A stretch of DNA of 46,582 nt, taken from positions 1 to 46,582 of the forward strand of contig NZ_CAITNG010000073.1 of NCBI RefSeq assembly GCF_903893715.1, written 5' to 3'. Origin of the DNA: an uncultured Mucilaginibacter sp. (GTDB taxonomy: Bacteria; Bacteroidota; Bacteroidia; Sphingobacteriales; Sphingobacteriaceae). The notes below the pieces were generated by a model, which saw nothing but the letters and a program-made list of their open reading frames with translations, ran no database searches and was not told where the DNA came from. Positions 25,644 to 34,257 of this stretch are shown here, piece after piece; position 1 is the first letter of the stretch, and every line of letters begins with the position of its first letter. A program made the translations under genes and the position numbers.

Positions 25644-27713
25644 ATGAAAATAAAGTTCACCAGTTTAATGCTGGCAGGCGCGGTTTGCTTGTCGGCCAAT
25701 GTTTTTGCTGCCAATGGAGGTGGTAAAATCAAACCTAAGTCAACCAATCCCCCACCAAAAAAGTATATTGACCCAGCCAATATGGACCTGTCGGTAAAAC
25801 CGGGGGATGACTTCTTTGAATATGCCAACGGTACATGGACCAAAAACAACCCTATCCCCGGCGATAAAACAAGTTGGGGAAGTTTTATCATCCTGCGCGA
25901 TGAAAACAACAAAAACCTCATCAGCTTGCTGAAAGAGGTCAGTACTACCCCAGGTTTGCCTAAAGGTAGCTTAAAGCAACGTGTTGGTGATTTATTTGCC
26001 AGCGGGATGGACAGTGTTGCTATAGAAAAGGCAGGATATAATCCGATAAAAGCTGATTTGGTGCGCATCAACAAAATAGCCTCGTTACCGCAAGTAATAG
26101 ACGAAATGGTATTTGAACGCGTCAATGCCCGCGGTGGTGCCTTGTTTGGCGTTGGCGTTGGCCAGGATTCAAAACATCCTACCAAAAACATTGTGGAGTT
26201 TAGGCAAGGTGGTACGACTATGCCCGACCGCGATTATTATTTGAAAGACGATGCCCGCACCTTGAAGATACAGGCCGCTTATCATAAATATATGGTTACG
26301 CTGTTTACTTTGACAGGGTCGAGTGCTGAAGAGGCAGAAAAAAACGCCAATACAGTCTACATCATAGAAAAAGCATTGGCCACCGCGCAAAAAAGCCGCA
26401 TAGCCATGCGCGACCCTAATGCCAGCTACAACAAGTTTTCGGTTGCCGATTTTAGTAAGACTACCCCTAACTTAAATTGGACCGTATTGCTGCCTGCATT
26501 AAAAATGCCTGGCCAGGATACCGTGATCGTAGCTCAGCCTGCTTTCTTTAAGGTAGCCGATGCCATGTTAACATCGACACCTGTTGATGATTGGAAAGTT
26601 TACCTTAAATGGGAAATTTTAAAGGGTTCGGCAGGCTCGTTAAGTTCTGATTTTGTGAAGGCCAACTTTGCTTACAGCAGTGTATTATCGGGCCAAAAGG
26701 TGCAAACGCCACGCATCGAGCGCATGAGCAGCCAGGTTGATGGCAGCTTGGGCGAGTTATTGGGGCAATTGTATGTTGAAAAATATTTTACCCCTGCCGC
26801 TAAACAGTACATGGTAAACCTGGTAAACAACCTGAAAGCTACACTGGGCGACCGTATTAAACGTGTTGACTGGATGAGCCAGGAAACTAAAGATAAAGCG
26901 CTTAAAAAATTAGCTGCCTTTACTGTTAAAATTGGCTACCCCGACAAATGGCAAAATTACGATGGCGTAGAAATTGACCGTAACGACTATGCGGGCAACC
27001 TAAAACGCATTGCTGTTTGGCGCTACAACTACAGTGTTAGCCAATTAGGCAAACCGGTTGACAAAACCCGTTGGGGCATGACACCGCCAACCGTTAACGC
27101 ATACTACAGCCCAACCGGTAACGAAATTGTTTTCCCGGCGGGTATATTGCAGTTCCCTTTCTTTGATTTTGGTGCCGATGATGCCGTTAACTATGGCGGT
27201 ATTGGTGTGGTGATAGGCCACGAAATGACCCACGGTTTTGACGACCAGGGCAGCCAGTATGACGGCGACGGAACATTGCGCAACTGGTGGACAAAAGCGG
27301 ATAACGATGAATTTAAAAACCGCACCCAAAAAGTGGTGGACGAATTTAACGGCTTTAACCCGGTTGACACCATGCACATTAAAGGCAAGCTGACCTTAGG
27401 TGAAAACCTTGCCGACCTTGGTGGCATTAACGTAGCCTATGAGGCTTACAAGAAAACCAAAGAAGGCCAAACCAACCCTAAGATTGATGGCTTTACCGGC
27501 GACCAGCGCTTCTTCCTGTCATTCGCGCAGGTTTGGCGGGGTACGATGCGTCCTGAGGCTTTGGCTCAGCAGTTAACTACCGACCCGCACTCGCCCGGCA
27601 AATACCGCACCGATGGCACTGTGGTTAATATTGATGCCTGGTATGATGCCTTCAATGTTAAACCCGGCGATAAGATGTACAAAGCACCTACTGACAGAAT
27701 AAAGATTTGGTAA
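25644..27713 (+). CDS. M13-family zinc metallopeptidase, second copy
   Basis: The 689-residue protein is paralogous to the one at 5758-7797 but has a type I signal peptide (MKIKFTSLMLAGAVCLSANVFAA) rather than a lipobox, so it should be free in the periplasm or secreted. Domain order is the same: LSVKPGDDFFEYANGTW at the start of the M13 N-domain, NAYYSPTGNEIVFPAGILQF, zinc site HEMTH at 526-530, and third ligand Glu587 in GENLADLGG. It ends with the family IW. A proline/lysine-rich segment follows the signal peptide. A strong terminator lies downstream. Confidence 0.95.
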   Translation: MKIKFTSLMLAGAVCLSANVFAANGGGKIKPKSTNPPPKKYIDPANMDLSVKPGDDFFEYANGTWTKNNPIPGDKTSWGSFIILRDENNKNLISLLKEVSTTPGLPKGSLKQRVGDLFASGMDSVAIEKAGYNPIKADLVRINKIASLPQVIDEMVFERVNARGGALFGVGVGQDSKHPTKNIVEFRQGGTTMPDRDYYLKDDARTLKIQAAYHKYMVTLFTLTGSSAEEAEKNANTVYIIEKALATAQKSRIAMRDPNASYNKFSVADFSKTTPNLNWTVLLPALKMPGQDTVIVAQPAFFKVADAMLTSTPVDDWKVYLKWEILKGSAGSLSSDFVKANFAYSSVLSGQKVQTPRIERMSSQVDGSLGELLGQLYVEKYFTPAAKQYMVNLVNNLKATLGDRIKRVDWMSQETKDKALKKLAAFTVKIGYPDKWQNYDGVEIDRNDYAGNLKRIAVWRYNYSVSQLGKPVDKTRWGMTPPTVNAYYSPTGNEIVFPAGILQFPFFDFGADDAVNYGGIGVVIGHEMTHGFDDQGSQYDGDGTLRNWWTKADNDEFKNRTQKVVDEFNGFNPVDTMHIKGKLTLGENLADLGGINVAYEAYKKTKEGQTNPKIDGFTGDQRFFLSFAQVWRGTMRPEALAQQLTTDPHSPGKYRTDGTVVNIDAWYDAFNVKPGDKMYKAPTDRIKIW

Positions 27714-27763
27714 GTTTTAAAGAAGTCGGATGTCTGAAATCAGAGGTCTGATATATATCAAAC

Positions 27764-27790
27764 AAAAGCCCGGTTATGCCGGGCTTTTTG
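27764..27790 (+). terminator. Hairpin terminator after the second M13 gene
   Basis: AAAAGCCCGG and CCGGGCTTTT form a perfect ten-base stem around TTATG, followed by T-rich sequence. Confidence 0.9.
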
Positions 27791-27802
27791 TTTAGTTTTT
27801 TA

Positions 27803-27896
27803 TCATTGCGAGGAACGAAGCAATCACTGAGAAAGGTGGCAAACTGTGCATGTCGGTTCCCCGTCTCAGGGATTGCCACGCTCGCGCTCGCAATGA
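27803..27896. repeat. 94-bp imperfect inverted repeat (REP/MITE-like)
   Basis: The outer arms TCATTGCGAG and CTCGCAATGA are perfect complements. Inside, GCAATC pairs with GATTGC and TGAGA with TCTCA, so the whole unit can fold as one long hairpin. It sits between the M13 terminator and the gpmA stop. The end sequence is the kind found in many copies in other bacterial genomes; only one copy is in this window. Confidence 0.65.
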
Positions 27897-27908
27897 CAAA
27901 ATTTAATT

Positions 27909-28598
27909 TTAGGTGAGGTAATAATGCCGCAAACTATTTAACTCTTCATCCAACTCATAAACCAGCGGCACACCGGTGGGTATTTCCAAAGCGGTTACTT
28001 CGGCATCGCTTAGCTTGTCGAGGTATTTCACCAATGCGCGTAAACTGTTACCGTGAGCGCTGATGATGACTTTTTTGTTATCGCGCAGCTGGGGAACAAC
28101 GGCATCGTTCCAAAAAGGCAATACCCGGTTAATGGTTTCGCCCAGGTTTTCGGTGAGGGGCAGTTCGCTTTCGCTGAGGTTATGGTAGCGCGAGTCGTGG
28201 CCGGGGTAACGGTCATCGTCTTTTGTGAGGGCAGGCGGATGTTCGTTTGGGTCGCGGCGCCATTTTTGTACCTGTTCCGCACCGTATTTTTTGGCGGTCT
28301 CGTCTTTGTTCAACCCCTGCAAGGCGCCGTAAAAGCGTTCGTTCAACCGCCACGATTTTTCTTCGGGTATCCACAATCCGTTCACCTCTTCCAAAACTAT
28401 ATGCAGCGTTTTGATGGCACGTTTTAATACCGAGGTGAAAGCGATGTCGAAATCATAGCCATGCTGTTTAAGCAACTCCCCTGCCCTTTTGGCCTGACTG
28501 TAGCCGGCGGGGCTCAGGTCGACGTCCGTCCAGCCGGTAAAGCGGTTCTCCAAGTTCCAAACGCTCTCGCCGTGGCGAATCAAGACTAATTTTTGCAT
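27909..28598 (-). CDS. gpmA: 2,3-bisphosphoglycerate-dependent phosphoglycerate mutase
   Basis: This is the cofactor-dependent mutase of glycolysis. The start is the ATG at 28598 ([15 protein letters not shown]), 229 residues; an upstream extension is not family-like. The phosphohistidine is His9 in RHGESVWN, the second histidine His182 is in [10 protein letters not shown], and the region [13 protein letters not shown] and [14 protein letters not shown] are the substrate loops. Length is slightly under E. coli GpmA (250). It is divergent from satP. The same reaction is covered by gpmI at 2930-4456. Confidence 0.95.
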   Translation of the reverse strand: MQKLVLIRHGESVWNLENRFTGWTDVDLSPAGYSQAKRAGELLKQHGYDFDIAFTSVLKRAIKTLHIVLEEVNGLWIPEEKSWRLNERFYGALQGLNKDETAKKYGAEQVQKWRRDPNEHPPALTKDDDRYPGHDSRYHNLSESELPLTENLGETINRVLPFWNDAVVPQLRDNKKVIISAHGNSLRALVKYLDKLSDAEVTALEIPTGVPLVYELDEELNSLRHYYLT

Positions 28599-28718
28599 GA
28601 GTTTATTGTTGTTGGGTAAATATCTTTTTGTTGTTTTTGTTTTAAAAAACATTTACTTTTAATCGCGTCAATAACACAATTGTATTGATAACCAATTAAA
28701 CCAAACCTAAAAAAAATT

Positions 28719-29306
28719 ATGACAGACACAAAAATTGTCTCGCTTAAAGAGAACACCGCGAACCCCGCCCCGCTTGGGTTGCTTGCCTTTGGCATGACCA
28801 CTGTTTTATTGAACTTAAAAAACGCAGGAATTATCGAAATGAGCCCCATGATATTGGCTATGGGCTTTTTTTACGGCGGCCTGGCACAGGTTATCGCCGG
28901 CATCATCGAAGCTAAAAAGAATAACACTTTCGGGCTTACTGCCTTTACTTCGTACGGTTTTTTCTGGCTCACGCTGGTAGGCCTGGTATTGATGCCTAAG
29001 TGGGGCTGGATGCCTGCACCGAGCGAAAAATCGATGGTGGCTTACCTGTTGATGTGGGGGATATTTACGCTATGCCTGTTTTTTGGCACTTTGAGATTGA
29101 GCCGTGCCTTACAACTGGTATTAGGTACGTTGGTTATCCTGTTCTTTTTATTAGCAGCTGAGCATGGTACAGGCAGCGAAGATATAGGCCATATTGCCGG
29201 TTATGAAGGTATTCTGTGCGGCGCGCTGGCTATTTACACCGGTGTTGCCAATGTGTTGAACGAAGTTTACGGCAAGGTTGTTTTGCCGATTGGACCGGTT
29301 TCTTGA
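28719..29306 (+). CDS. satP: Acetate/succinate uptake transporter, GPR1/FUN34/YaaH family
   Basis: The 195-residue inner-membrane protein has six hydrophobic segments and the family signature NPAPLGLLAFGMTT at its N-terminus, followed by NLKNAGI. Length matches E. coli SatP (188). The expected substrate is acetate (and succinate), co-transported with protons; this is family knowledge. It stands alone and is divergent from gpmA. A terminator follows. Confidence 0.92.
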   Translation: MTDTKIVSLKENTANPAPLGLLAFGMTTVLLNLKNAGIIEMSPMILAMGFFYGGLAQVIAGIIEAKKNNTFGLTAFTSYGFFWLTLVGLVLMPKWGWMPAPSEKSMVAYLLMWGIFTLCLFFGTLRLSRALQLVLGTLVILFFLLAAEHGTGSEDIGHIAGYEGILCGALAIYTGVANVLNEVYGKVVLPIGPVS

Positions 29307-29359
29307 TATAAGATGGAAAACGTAAGATGGAAGATGTGGTCTTTCATCTTAAATGATAT

Positions 29360-29389
29360 ATGCCCTTGGGTTTTCTAAGGGCATTTTTT
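29360..29389 (+). terminator. Hairpin terminator after satP
   Basis: ATGCCCTT and AAGGGCAT form the stem, followed by TTTTTT. A phrase resembling the ATGGAAGATG dispersed repeat precedes it at 29312-29336. Confidence 0.85.
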
Positions 29390-29421
29390 GTTTCTCCTTG
29401 CAACAAACCCGCCTAAATATC

Positions 29422-29429
29422 TATTTTTG
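29422..29429 (+). promoter_or_regulatory. -7 box of the 75-residue protein gene
   Basis: TATTTTTG is a full TAnnTTTG match and ends 27 bases before the ATG at 29457, a normal leader length. Confidence 0.5.
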
Positions 29430-29456
29430 CTACCCCAACACAACCACACACCTGCT

Positions 29457-29684
29457 ATGGCAAAATGGATAGAATTGCGCGAGATAGGCGTTAACGGCGT
29501 GGCCAATACCGTGAACGTTGATGCCGAAAGAATCGAGACCTTTGGTATTTCGGTACTGGAGTATAAGTTCTCTTGGATAAGGATGGCCAGCGGCCACGAG
29601 TTTATGGTGAGCAATTTCCCGGAAGACATCAGGCGTAAAATAAAAGAAGCGACCGAGGAGGTTAAGGCAAATAAGAATGGTTGA
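29457..29684 (+). CDS. Small conserved-looking protein upstream of mmcQ-like gene
   Basis: A 75-residue soluble protein beginning MAKWIELREIGVNGVANTVN. The start is the ATG at 29457; the frame extends upstream but across the terminator and promoter of this unit. Predicted mostly beta followed by a helix (PEDIRRKIKEATEEVKANK). No domain was recognised. Its last eight bases overlap the start of the MmcQ/YjbR gene, so the two are translationally coupled. Confidence 0.75.
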   Translation: MAKWIELREIGVNGVANTVNVDAERIETFGISVLEYKFSWIRMASGHEFMVSNFPEDIRRKIKEATEEVKANKNG

Positions 29685-30003
29685 TACCGAAACATTCAGG
29701 CAGATGGCGCTGGCATTTCCGGGCGTAAACGAGGAGTCTCATTTTCATAAAACATCGTTCAGGGTAAATAAAAAGATTTTCGCTACGTTGGATGAGGCTG
29801 TAAGACTCGCGGTGGTGATGCTGACACCGGTTGACCAGGATGTTTTTTCCTCGTTCGACAGGTCGGCCATCTACCCTATTCCCAATAAATGGGGACTGAA
29901 AGGCTCAACCTATATAGCCCTTGATGAGGTTGGCGAAGAAATACTCAACGACGCCCTCGCGACAGCCTACAATAAAGTCATTTCGAAAAGTAAATCAAAA
30001 TAA
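29677..30003 (+). CDS. MmcQ/YjbR family protein
   Basis: The 108-residue protein matches the YjbR/MmcQ family: ETFRQMALAFPGVNEESHFH at the N-terminus, KTSFRVNKKIFATLD in the middle, and YPIPNKWGLKGSTYIALDEV followed by a helix. The fold (CyaY-like) is thought to bind DNA in some members, but the biological role is unsettled. Overlaps the preceding small gene by eight bases and is followed five bases later by a lipoprotein gene. Confidence 0.85.
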   Translation: MVDTETFRQMALAFPGVNEESHFHKTSFRVNKKIFATLDEAVRLAVVMLTPVDQDVFSSFDRSAIYPIPNKWGLKGSTYIALDEVGEEILNDALATAYNKVISKSKSK

Positions 30004-30008
30004 CCCTA

Positions 30009-30674
30009 ATGAAAACTTCCAAACTAATATTAAGTACTTTAATTTTCGTGTCCGTTATTTTCCTTACTGCCTGCGGTAACCATTCGAAAGAAAATACGGA
30101 AACCGGCACTGTAGCTAAAGATTCGTCAGCTGATTCTGCAAAAGCACAACCTGCATCGGGGCAAAAGGCTGTTGCTGCGCCCTCGGAGCCGATAAAAACA
30201 CGAATGCCCAAACAAGATAAATTTGCCGACCAAAGGCTGAACGCCTTTACCATTGTGCCTAACGAATTAAACATCCAGATACCGCGCGATAAGGAGGTGG
30301 TTTATGGCATCATTATAGACCAGGAAAATGCCGGAGCGATTACCACACTGGCCTGCTACCAAAACGGCAAGACTGTATTTTACGAAAGCAATGGAGGAAC
30401 TCTACAGAAAAAGGCCGACAACGATGCCATACAATTGGTATTACAAGCCAAACCCTTATTGGATAAAGCCACCAAAGCGCACGATACTTCAATACCCGCT
30501 ACCGGGAGGGTAAAATTTTACCTGCTCACCAATAAGGGCATTTATGTTGCTGCCGAAGATGTGAAAAACATCAGCGCACATACCTCGCCGTGGACAAGCT
30601 TGTTTGAACAGGCCAATAAAACAATTGCCCGGTTGAAAAGCGATAAAGAATATGTAATCAGCCCGGCTGCTTAA
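30009..30674 (+). CDS. Hypothetical lipoprotein
   Basis: The 221-residue product has a lipoprotein signal with FLTAC (Cys22). A low-complexity alanine/serine/lysine linker (residues ~25-65) follows and a globular C-terminal domain begins near DKFADQRLNAF. That domain has the alternating pattern VVYGIIIDQENAGAITTLAC. No family was recognised. It starts five bases after the MmcQ/YjbR stop, so it is probably cotranscribed, and its last four bases overlap the convergent GH108 gene. Confidence 0.75.
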   Translation: MKTSKLILSTLIFVSVIFLTACGNHSKENTETGTVAKDSSADSAKAQPASGQKAVAAPSEPIKTRMPKQDKFADQRLNAFTIVPNELNIQIPRDKEVVYGIIIDQENAGAITTLACYQNGKTVFYESNGGTLQKKADNDAIQLVLQAKPLLDKATKAHDTSIPATGRVKFYLLTNKGIYVAAEDVKNISAHTSPWTSLFEQANKTIARLKSDKEYVISPAA

Positions 30675-31219
30675 GCTGCCGGATTATAAGGCCAAAGCCT
30701 GCTAAACCAACTGTTTTTAAATTGGGCTTGAGATGGATTAGCTGCAATTATATTAAGGTAATATTGCTTGCGCAAGGCGATGAACTGGTTATACAAAGTT
30801 TCCGGATTGGCGCTGTTAACCGCCGCCAGCGTTGCCGGACCGATTTGCCTGTCGACCGTTACACCTGCAGCTTGCTGTAAAAACTGCGCGCCGCGCCCGG
30901 TACCCATATTTACCGAAGTATCAAAAACCTGATTGGCAATTTGCTGATCGTTGATAGAACCTGTTTGGTTCACGTTCCAATAGTTTACCTGATAAAACTG
31001 CATAATTTCGGCAAGCAGATTTGCATCGGCATTTAAAGCCGCGTTCAAATTTGCAGGATGGGTGGCTTTAATGGCATCGATAGTTGCCCAGCCGCTCCAG
31101 TGCGGGTTTGCGTTGCGTGCAACACCTTTAAAAGTTTCGCCGCCTGTATCGGCAGGATTGTTGGCGTAACCGCCTTCAATCGCCATTGTAAGCTTATATG
31201 AAATATAAAAATCGGCCAT
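30671..31219 (-). CDS. Glycoside hydrolase family 108 (endolysin-like) protein
   Basis: The 182-residue protein has the GH108 N-terminal domain: catalytic Glu15 in the EGGY motif, then NPADTGGETFKGVAR. The C-terminal half has the PG_binding_3-type stretch VDRQIGPATLAAVNS. These enzymes are muramidases that cleave peptidoglycan and are often phage endolysins. No signal peptide, transmembrane segment or phage genes accompany it, so export would need a holin or another route. It may be a leftover phage gene or a domesticated lysozyme. Confidence 0.85.
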   Translation of the reverse strand: MADFYISYKLTMAIEGGYANNPADTGGETFKGVARNANPHWSGWATIDAIKATHPANLNAALNADANLLAEIMQFYQVNYWNVNQTGSINDQQIANQVFDTSVNMGTGRGAQFLQQAAGVTVDRQIGPATLAAVNSANPETLYNQFIALRKQYYLNIIAANPSQAQFKNSWFSRLWPYNPAA

Positions 31220-31268
31220 GATAAATATTACTTAGGTTTGGCTAAAGATAAAGAAATTGCTAACAAAA

Positions 31269-31298
31269 AAAGCCACCCGTTACCGGATGGCTTTGATA
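31269..31298 (-). terminator. Terminator of the OmpA gene
   Basis: On the minus strand AAAGCCATCCGG and the complementary GGGTGGCTTT form a stem around TAAC, with a T-run after it. It lies 17-46 bases past the OmpA stop. Confidence 0.8.
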
Positions 31299-31314
31299 TT
31301 ATATCTTTTTAATC

Positions 31315-32715
31315 TTAGTACAAGGTAAACTCAACCCTACGGTTATCCTGACGGCCGGCAGCTGTTTTATTGCTTGCTATCGGTTGTGTCATTCCGTAAC
31401 CGGTTGCTTCGATGCGTGATGCATTTGCACCTTTACTTACCAAATAAGCTTTAACAGATTCGGCACGATCTTTTGATAACCTCATGTTCAATTCTGCTGA
31501 ACCTGTGTTATCGGTATGGCCGGCCAGTTTCAAACTGAAGTTTTTACTGATCAGTAAGTCGGCAACTTTATCCAAACTTGGCAATGAATGCGCGCGGATG
31601 GTGGCTTTTCCTAAATCGAACTCCAGGTTCTTGATGGCTTCTTTAACTACTTTGCGGTCTTCTTCGGTGATGTAAACCTTTACATTTTCAGGTTTTACAA
31701 GCGGACAGCCTGAACCGTCAACCTTTGTACCTGCCGGTGTATTAGGACATTTGTCAAAATAATCGGGAACACCATCACCATCACTGTCTTTTGTCAAATC
31801 GTTCAATTTGGCGTTTGTGGCAGTTAAGTTAGCATTTGTTGCGTTCAGGTTATCGTTGGTACGCGCCAAATCGGCTTTCAGCCTTTCGTTTTGTTCGCGT
31901 TGTCTATCTACCTCATCCTGTAAAGTACGCGCTTTCATTAAATACTCATAACGCATTGACGATACCGGGTTATGTGTAGCCAGCTGTGGTTTCGATTTTG
32001 AACCTAAAGCAAACTCTAAACCGGCATGTGCGTAGGCGAATTTATCGTAGGTATTACCAACGGCATATCCATCAACGAAATCAGATTGCACAAAATTCAT
32101 TTGGTAACCCAAATCTAAATTTACGCCCGGCGCAATATCAAATTTTAAGCCCAAACCTACCGGAATAAAGAACTCACGAAACTCAGTTGATGAAGCATTT
32201 ACAGCGACTGCTGTACCTGCCGCATTATAAACCGTTGGGGTAAAATCCATATAGCCACCACCTAAAGTAGCATAAGGCTGGATGGCACCTTTTTTATGGT
32301 GCCAGTTGATATTGGCCAATGTGAAATTGCCCGACAATGCTGCCGACCAGGCTATTTGCGTGCTGAAAGAGCTGTAAGGGCTTGTTGCAATACCCGTAGG
32401 CGCGCCTGAACCGGATAGTTTACCGCCAAAATAATCAGCTTCGAGGCCGAAAGATGGTAATATCTGGTCCTTGATATAACCGCTGTAGCCTAACTCGGTA
32501 CCACGGTTCCTGAAATCTTGCTTGCCGCCTATAAAGGTGAACGGCGATGTAATGCCTGCACCCAAGCCTATTGACCAGGTGCGGAAGGCCGAACCGGGCG
32601 AAAAGGGCTCAACATAATTTTTTGTCGCCGCGCTGTCGGGAGTTTGCGCGAACAATGCGCCTCCGGCCAATAGGCCTGAAAGCAATAAGATCGATTTTTT
32701 ATAAGAAATTTCCAT
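31315..32715 (-). CDS. OmpA-family outer-membrane protein with TSP3 repeat
   Basis: The 466-residue protein has a signal peptide, an N-terminal beta-barrel (residues ~40-235), a coiled coil (about 255-310; DEVDRQREQNERLKADLART followed by NATN repeats), a calcium-binding thrombospondin type-3 repeat (DSDGDGVPDYFDKCPNTPAG), and a C-terminal OmpA domain. The OmpA core shows NLEFDLGKATI, GHTDNTGSAELN and NRRVEFTLY, which bind peptidoglycan. It is a structural link between outer membrane and wall. A sigma-54-like promoter lies 50-66 bases upstream of the ATG. Confidence 0.93.
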   Translation of the reverse strand: MEISYKKSILLLSGLLAGGALFAQTPDSAATKNYVEPFSPGSAFRTWSIGLGAGITSPFTFIGGKQDFRNRGTELGYSGYIKDQILPSFGLEADYFGGKLSGSGAPTGIATSPYSSFSTQIAWSAALSGNFTLANINWHHKKGAIQPYATLGGGYMDFTPTVYNAAGTAVAVNASSTEFREFFIPVGLGLKFDIAPGVNLDLGYQMNFVQSDFVDGYAVGNTYDKFAYAHAGLEFALGSKSKPQLATHNPVSSMRYEYLMKARTLQDEVDRQREQNERLKADLARTNDNLNATNANLTATNAKLNDLTKDSDGDGVPDYFDKCPNTPAGTKVDGSGCPLVKPENVKVYITEEDRKVVKEAIKNLEFDLGKATIRAHSLPSLDKVADLLISKNFSLKLAGHTDNTGSAELNMRLSKDRAESVKAYLVSKGANASRIEATGYGMTQPIASNKTAAGRQDNRRVEFTLY

Positions 32716-32765
32716 TTTATGATGTTTTTTGTCCCCATTATTTTAGCGGACGTTACACCCGGGTA

Positions 32766-32781
32766 TTCAACATTGATGCCA
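32766..32781 (-). promoter_or_regulatory. Sigma-54-like promoter upstream of ompA
   Basis: On the minus strand TGGCAT-CAATG-TTGAA has the GG and GA dinucleotides 12 bases apart, as at lon (TGGCAC-AGCTC-TTGAA). The predicted start is near 32755, leaving a 40-base leader. Confidence 0.45.
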
Positions 32782-32990
32782 TGCGCTGTTGGCATCGGCA
32801 TGATACGATTGAAAATGGAGCGATTTATTTTGAGCAATAAGAAGATGCAAAATGCTGTTAGGCAGGGCTAAACAAGCTATTTAGCGATAACTTTTTGTGA
32901 GATATAACGCAGAAAAATAAAAAAGTATCCGGCAGAAAGTGGCACGGCACAGATTAATAAAATAGTACTGAATAAGATACAGAATTAGCA

Positions 32991-33025
32991 AAAAGCCGGA
33001 TATCATTGTCTGATACCCGGCTTTT
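32991..33025. terminator. Bidirectional hairpin terminator at metZ
   Basis: AAAAGCCGGATATCA pairs with TGATACCCGGCTTTT (one mismatch), with A- and T-rich flanks. It ends the metZ transcript on the minus strand. Confidence 0.85.
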
Positions 33026-33055
33026 ATTGTATTTGATGCAGATGGAAACTCCTGC

Positions 33056-34234
33056 TTAAACTGATTTTTCTAACGCTTGCAGTATATCGGCAATAATATC
33101 GTTCACCTTTTCCAACCCGGTTGATACGCGTATCAGGCCGGGGGTAATACCTACGGCAAGGCGCTCCTCTTCGGTGAGTTTGCTATGCGTGGTGCTGGCC
33201 GGGTGCGAGCAGATACTACGGGTATCGCCCAGATTAGCTGTTACCGATAGCATTTCCAAAGCATTTAAAAACTTACGGCCTGCTTCTACCCCACCTTTTA
33301 TCTCGAAACAAAATACACCGCCTCCGGCTTTCATTTGCTTTTTAGCGATGGCATATTGCGGATGGCTTGGTAAATACGGGTATTTTACGAAGCTTATCAA
33401 TGGGTGGCTTTCCAATGTTTCGGCAACTTTGAGGGCGTTGGCGCAGTGGCGCTCCATGCGTACATCTAAGGTCTCCAAACTCTTGCTTAAAACCCAGGCA
33501 TTAAATGGCGACAATGATGGCCCGGTAACGCGGCAAAACAGGTATATCTCGCGAATCAGGTCGGCGCGGCCTACCACTACACCGCCCAAAACACGGCCTT
33601 GACCGTCAATCCATTTTGTGGCAGAGTGGATAACCAGGTCGGCACCAAAATCGATGGGTTTCTGTAGTATAGGTGTGGCAAAGCAATTGTCAACATTCAA
33701 TATCAGGTTATGCTTTTTTGTGAACTTACCTATCCACTCCAGGTCCAGCACTTCGATTTGCGGGTTTGTGGGTGTTTCCAGGTATACCATTTTGGTATTC
33801 GGCCGCACGGCAGCTTCCCAGGCGGCTTCATCGCCGGCAGGGACCATGGCGTAGGTGATGCCAAAATTTGGCATGTATTTTTTTACGAATGTATTGGTAT
33901 TACCAAATATCGAGCTGCTTACAATGAGGTGATCGCCGTTCTTCAACAACGCCATAATGGAGCCGACCACCGCGCTCATGCCGCTGGCGGTTGAAAAACC
34001 GGCATCGGCACCTTCCAGCATCACCATTTTTGCGGTAAACTCATCAACCGTGGGGTTGCTGAAACGGCTATAGATATTGTCGCTGCTTTCTTCGGCGAAA
34101 GCTGCGCGCATGGCCTCGGCATCATCAAAACAAAAACTGCTGGTGAGGTATAAAGGGGTACTGTGTTCGCCTTGCTGTGTACGCGGTGTTTGTATGCGTA
34201 TGGCCTGGCTTATAGGATCTAAATTATCGGACAT
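33056..34234 (-). CDS. metZ: O-succinylhomoserine sulfhydrylase (MetZ-type, PLP)
   Basis: This Cys/Met metabolism PLP enzyme is 392 residues from the ATG at 34234 (MSDNLDPISQ). The pyridoxal lysine is Lys207 in the SATKW motif. YSRFSNPTVDEF, SGMSAVVGSI, ETPTNPQIEV and SLGGVETL-type C-terminal sequence (here SVTANLGDTRSICSHPA) mark the family. The likely reaction is sulfide plus an O-acylhomoserine to homocysteine. Cystathionine gamma-synthase or lyase cannot be excluded by eye. It follows osmC by 23 bp on the same strand. Confidence 0.85.
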   Translation of the reverse strand: MSDNLDPISQAIRIQTPRTQQGEHSTPLYLTSSFCFDDAEAMRAAFAEESSDNIYSRFSNPTVDEFTAKMVMLEGADAGFSTASGMSAVVGSIMALLKNGDHLIVSSSIFGNTNTFVKKYMPNFGITYAMVPAGDEAAWEAAVRPNTKMVYLETPTNPQIEVLDLEWIGKFTKKHNLILNVDNCFATPILQKPIDFGADLVIHSATKWIDGQGRVLGGVVVGRADLIREIYLFCRVTGPSLSPFNAWVLSKSLETLDVRMERHCANALKVAETLESHPLISFVKYPYLPSHPQYAIAKKQMKAGGGVFCFEIKGGVEAGRKFLNALEMLSVTANLGDTRSICSHPASTTHSKLTEEERLAVGITPGLIRVSTGLEKVNDIIADILQALEKSV

Positions 34235-34257
34235 TATATGGTATGCTATAATACAAA

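Larger units (their letters stand above)
32716..33055. other. Intergenic region between ompA and metZ
   Basis: No gene was found. The left part carries the ompA leader and the sigma-54-like promoter (32766-32781); the right part carries the hairpin terminator at 32991-33025. The stretch 32840-32990 is AT-rich, with nothing recognised. Confidence 0.6.

Noticed and set aside
27045..27377. 110-codon minus-strand frame inside the second M13 gene
   Set aside because: Shadow of the HEMTH region. The same kind of frame occurs opposite the first M13 copy because the two genes share sequence.
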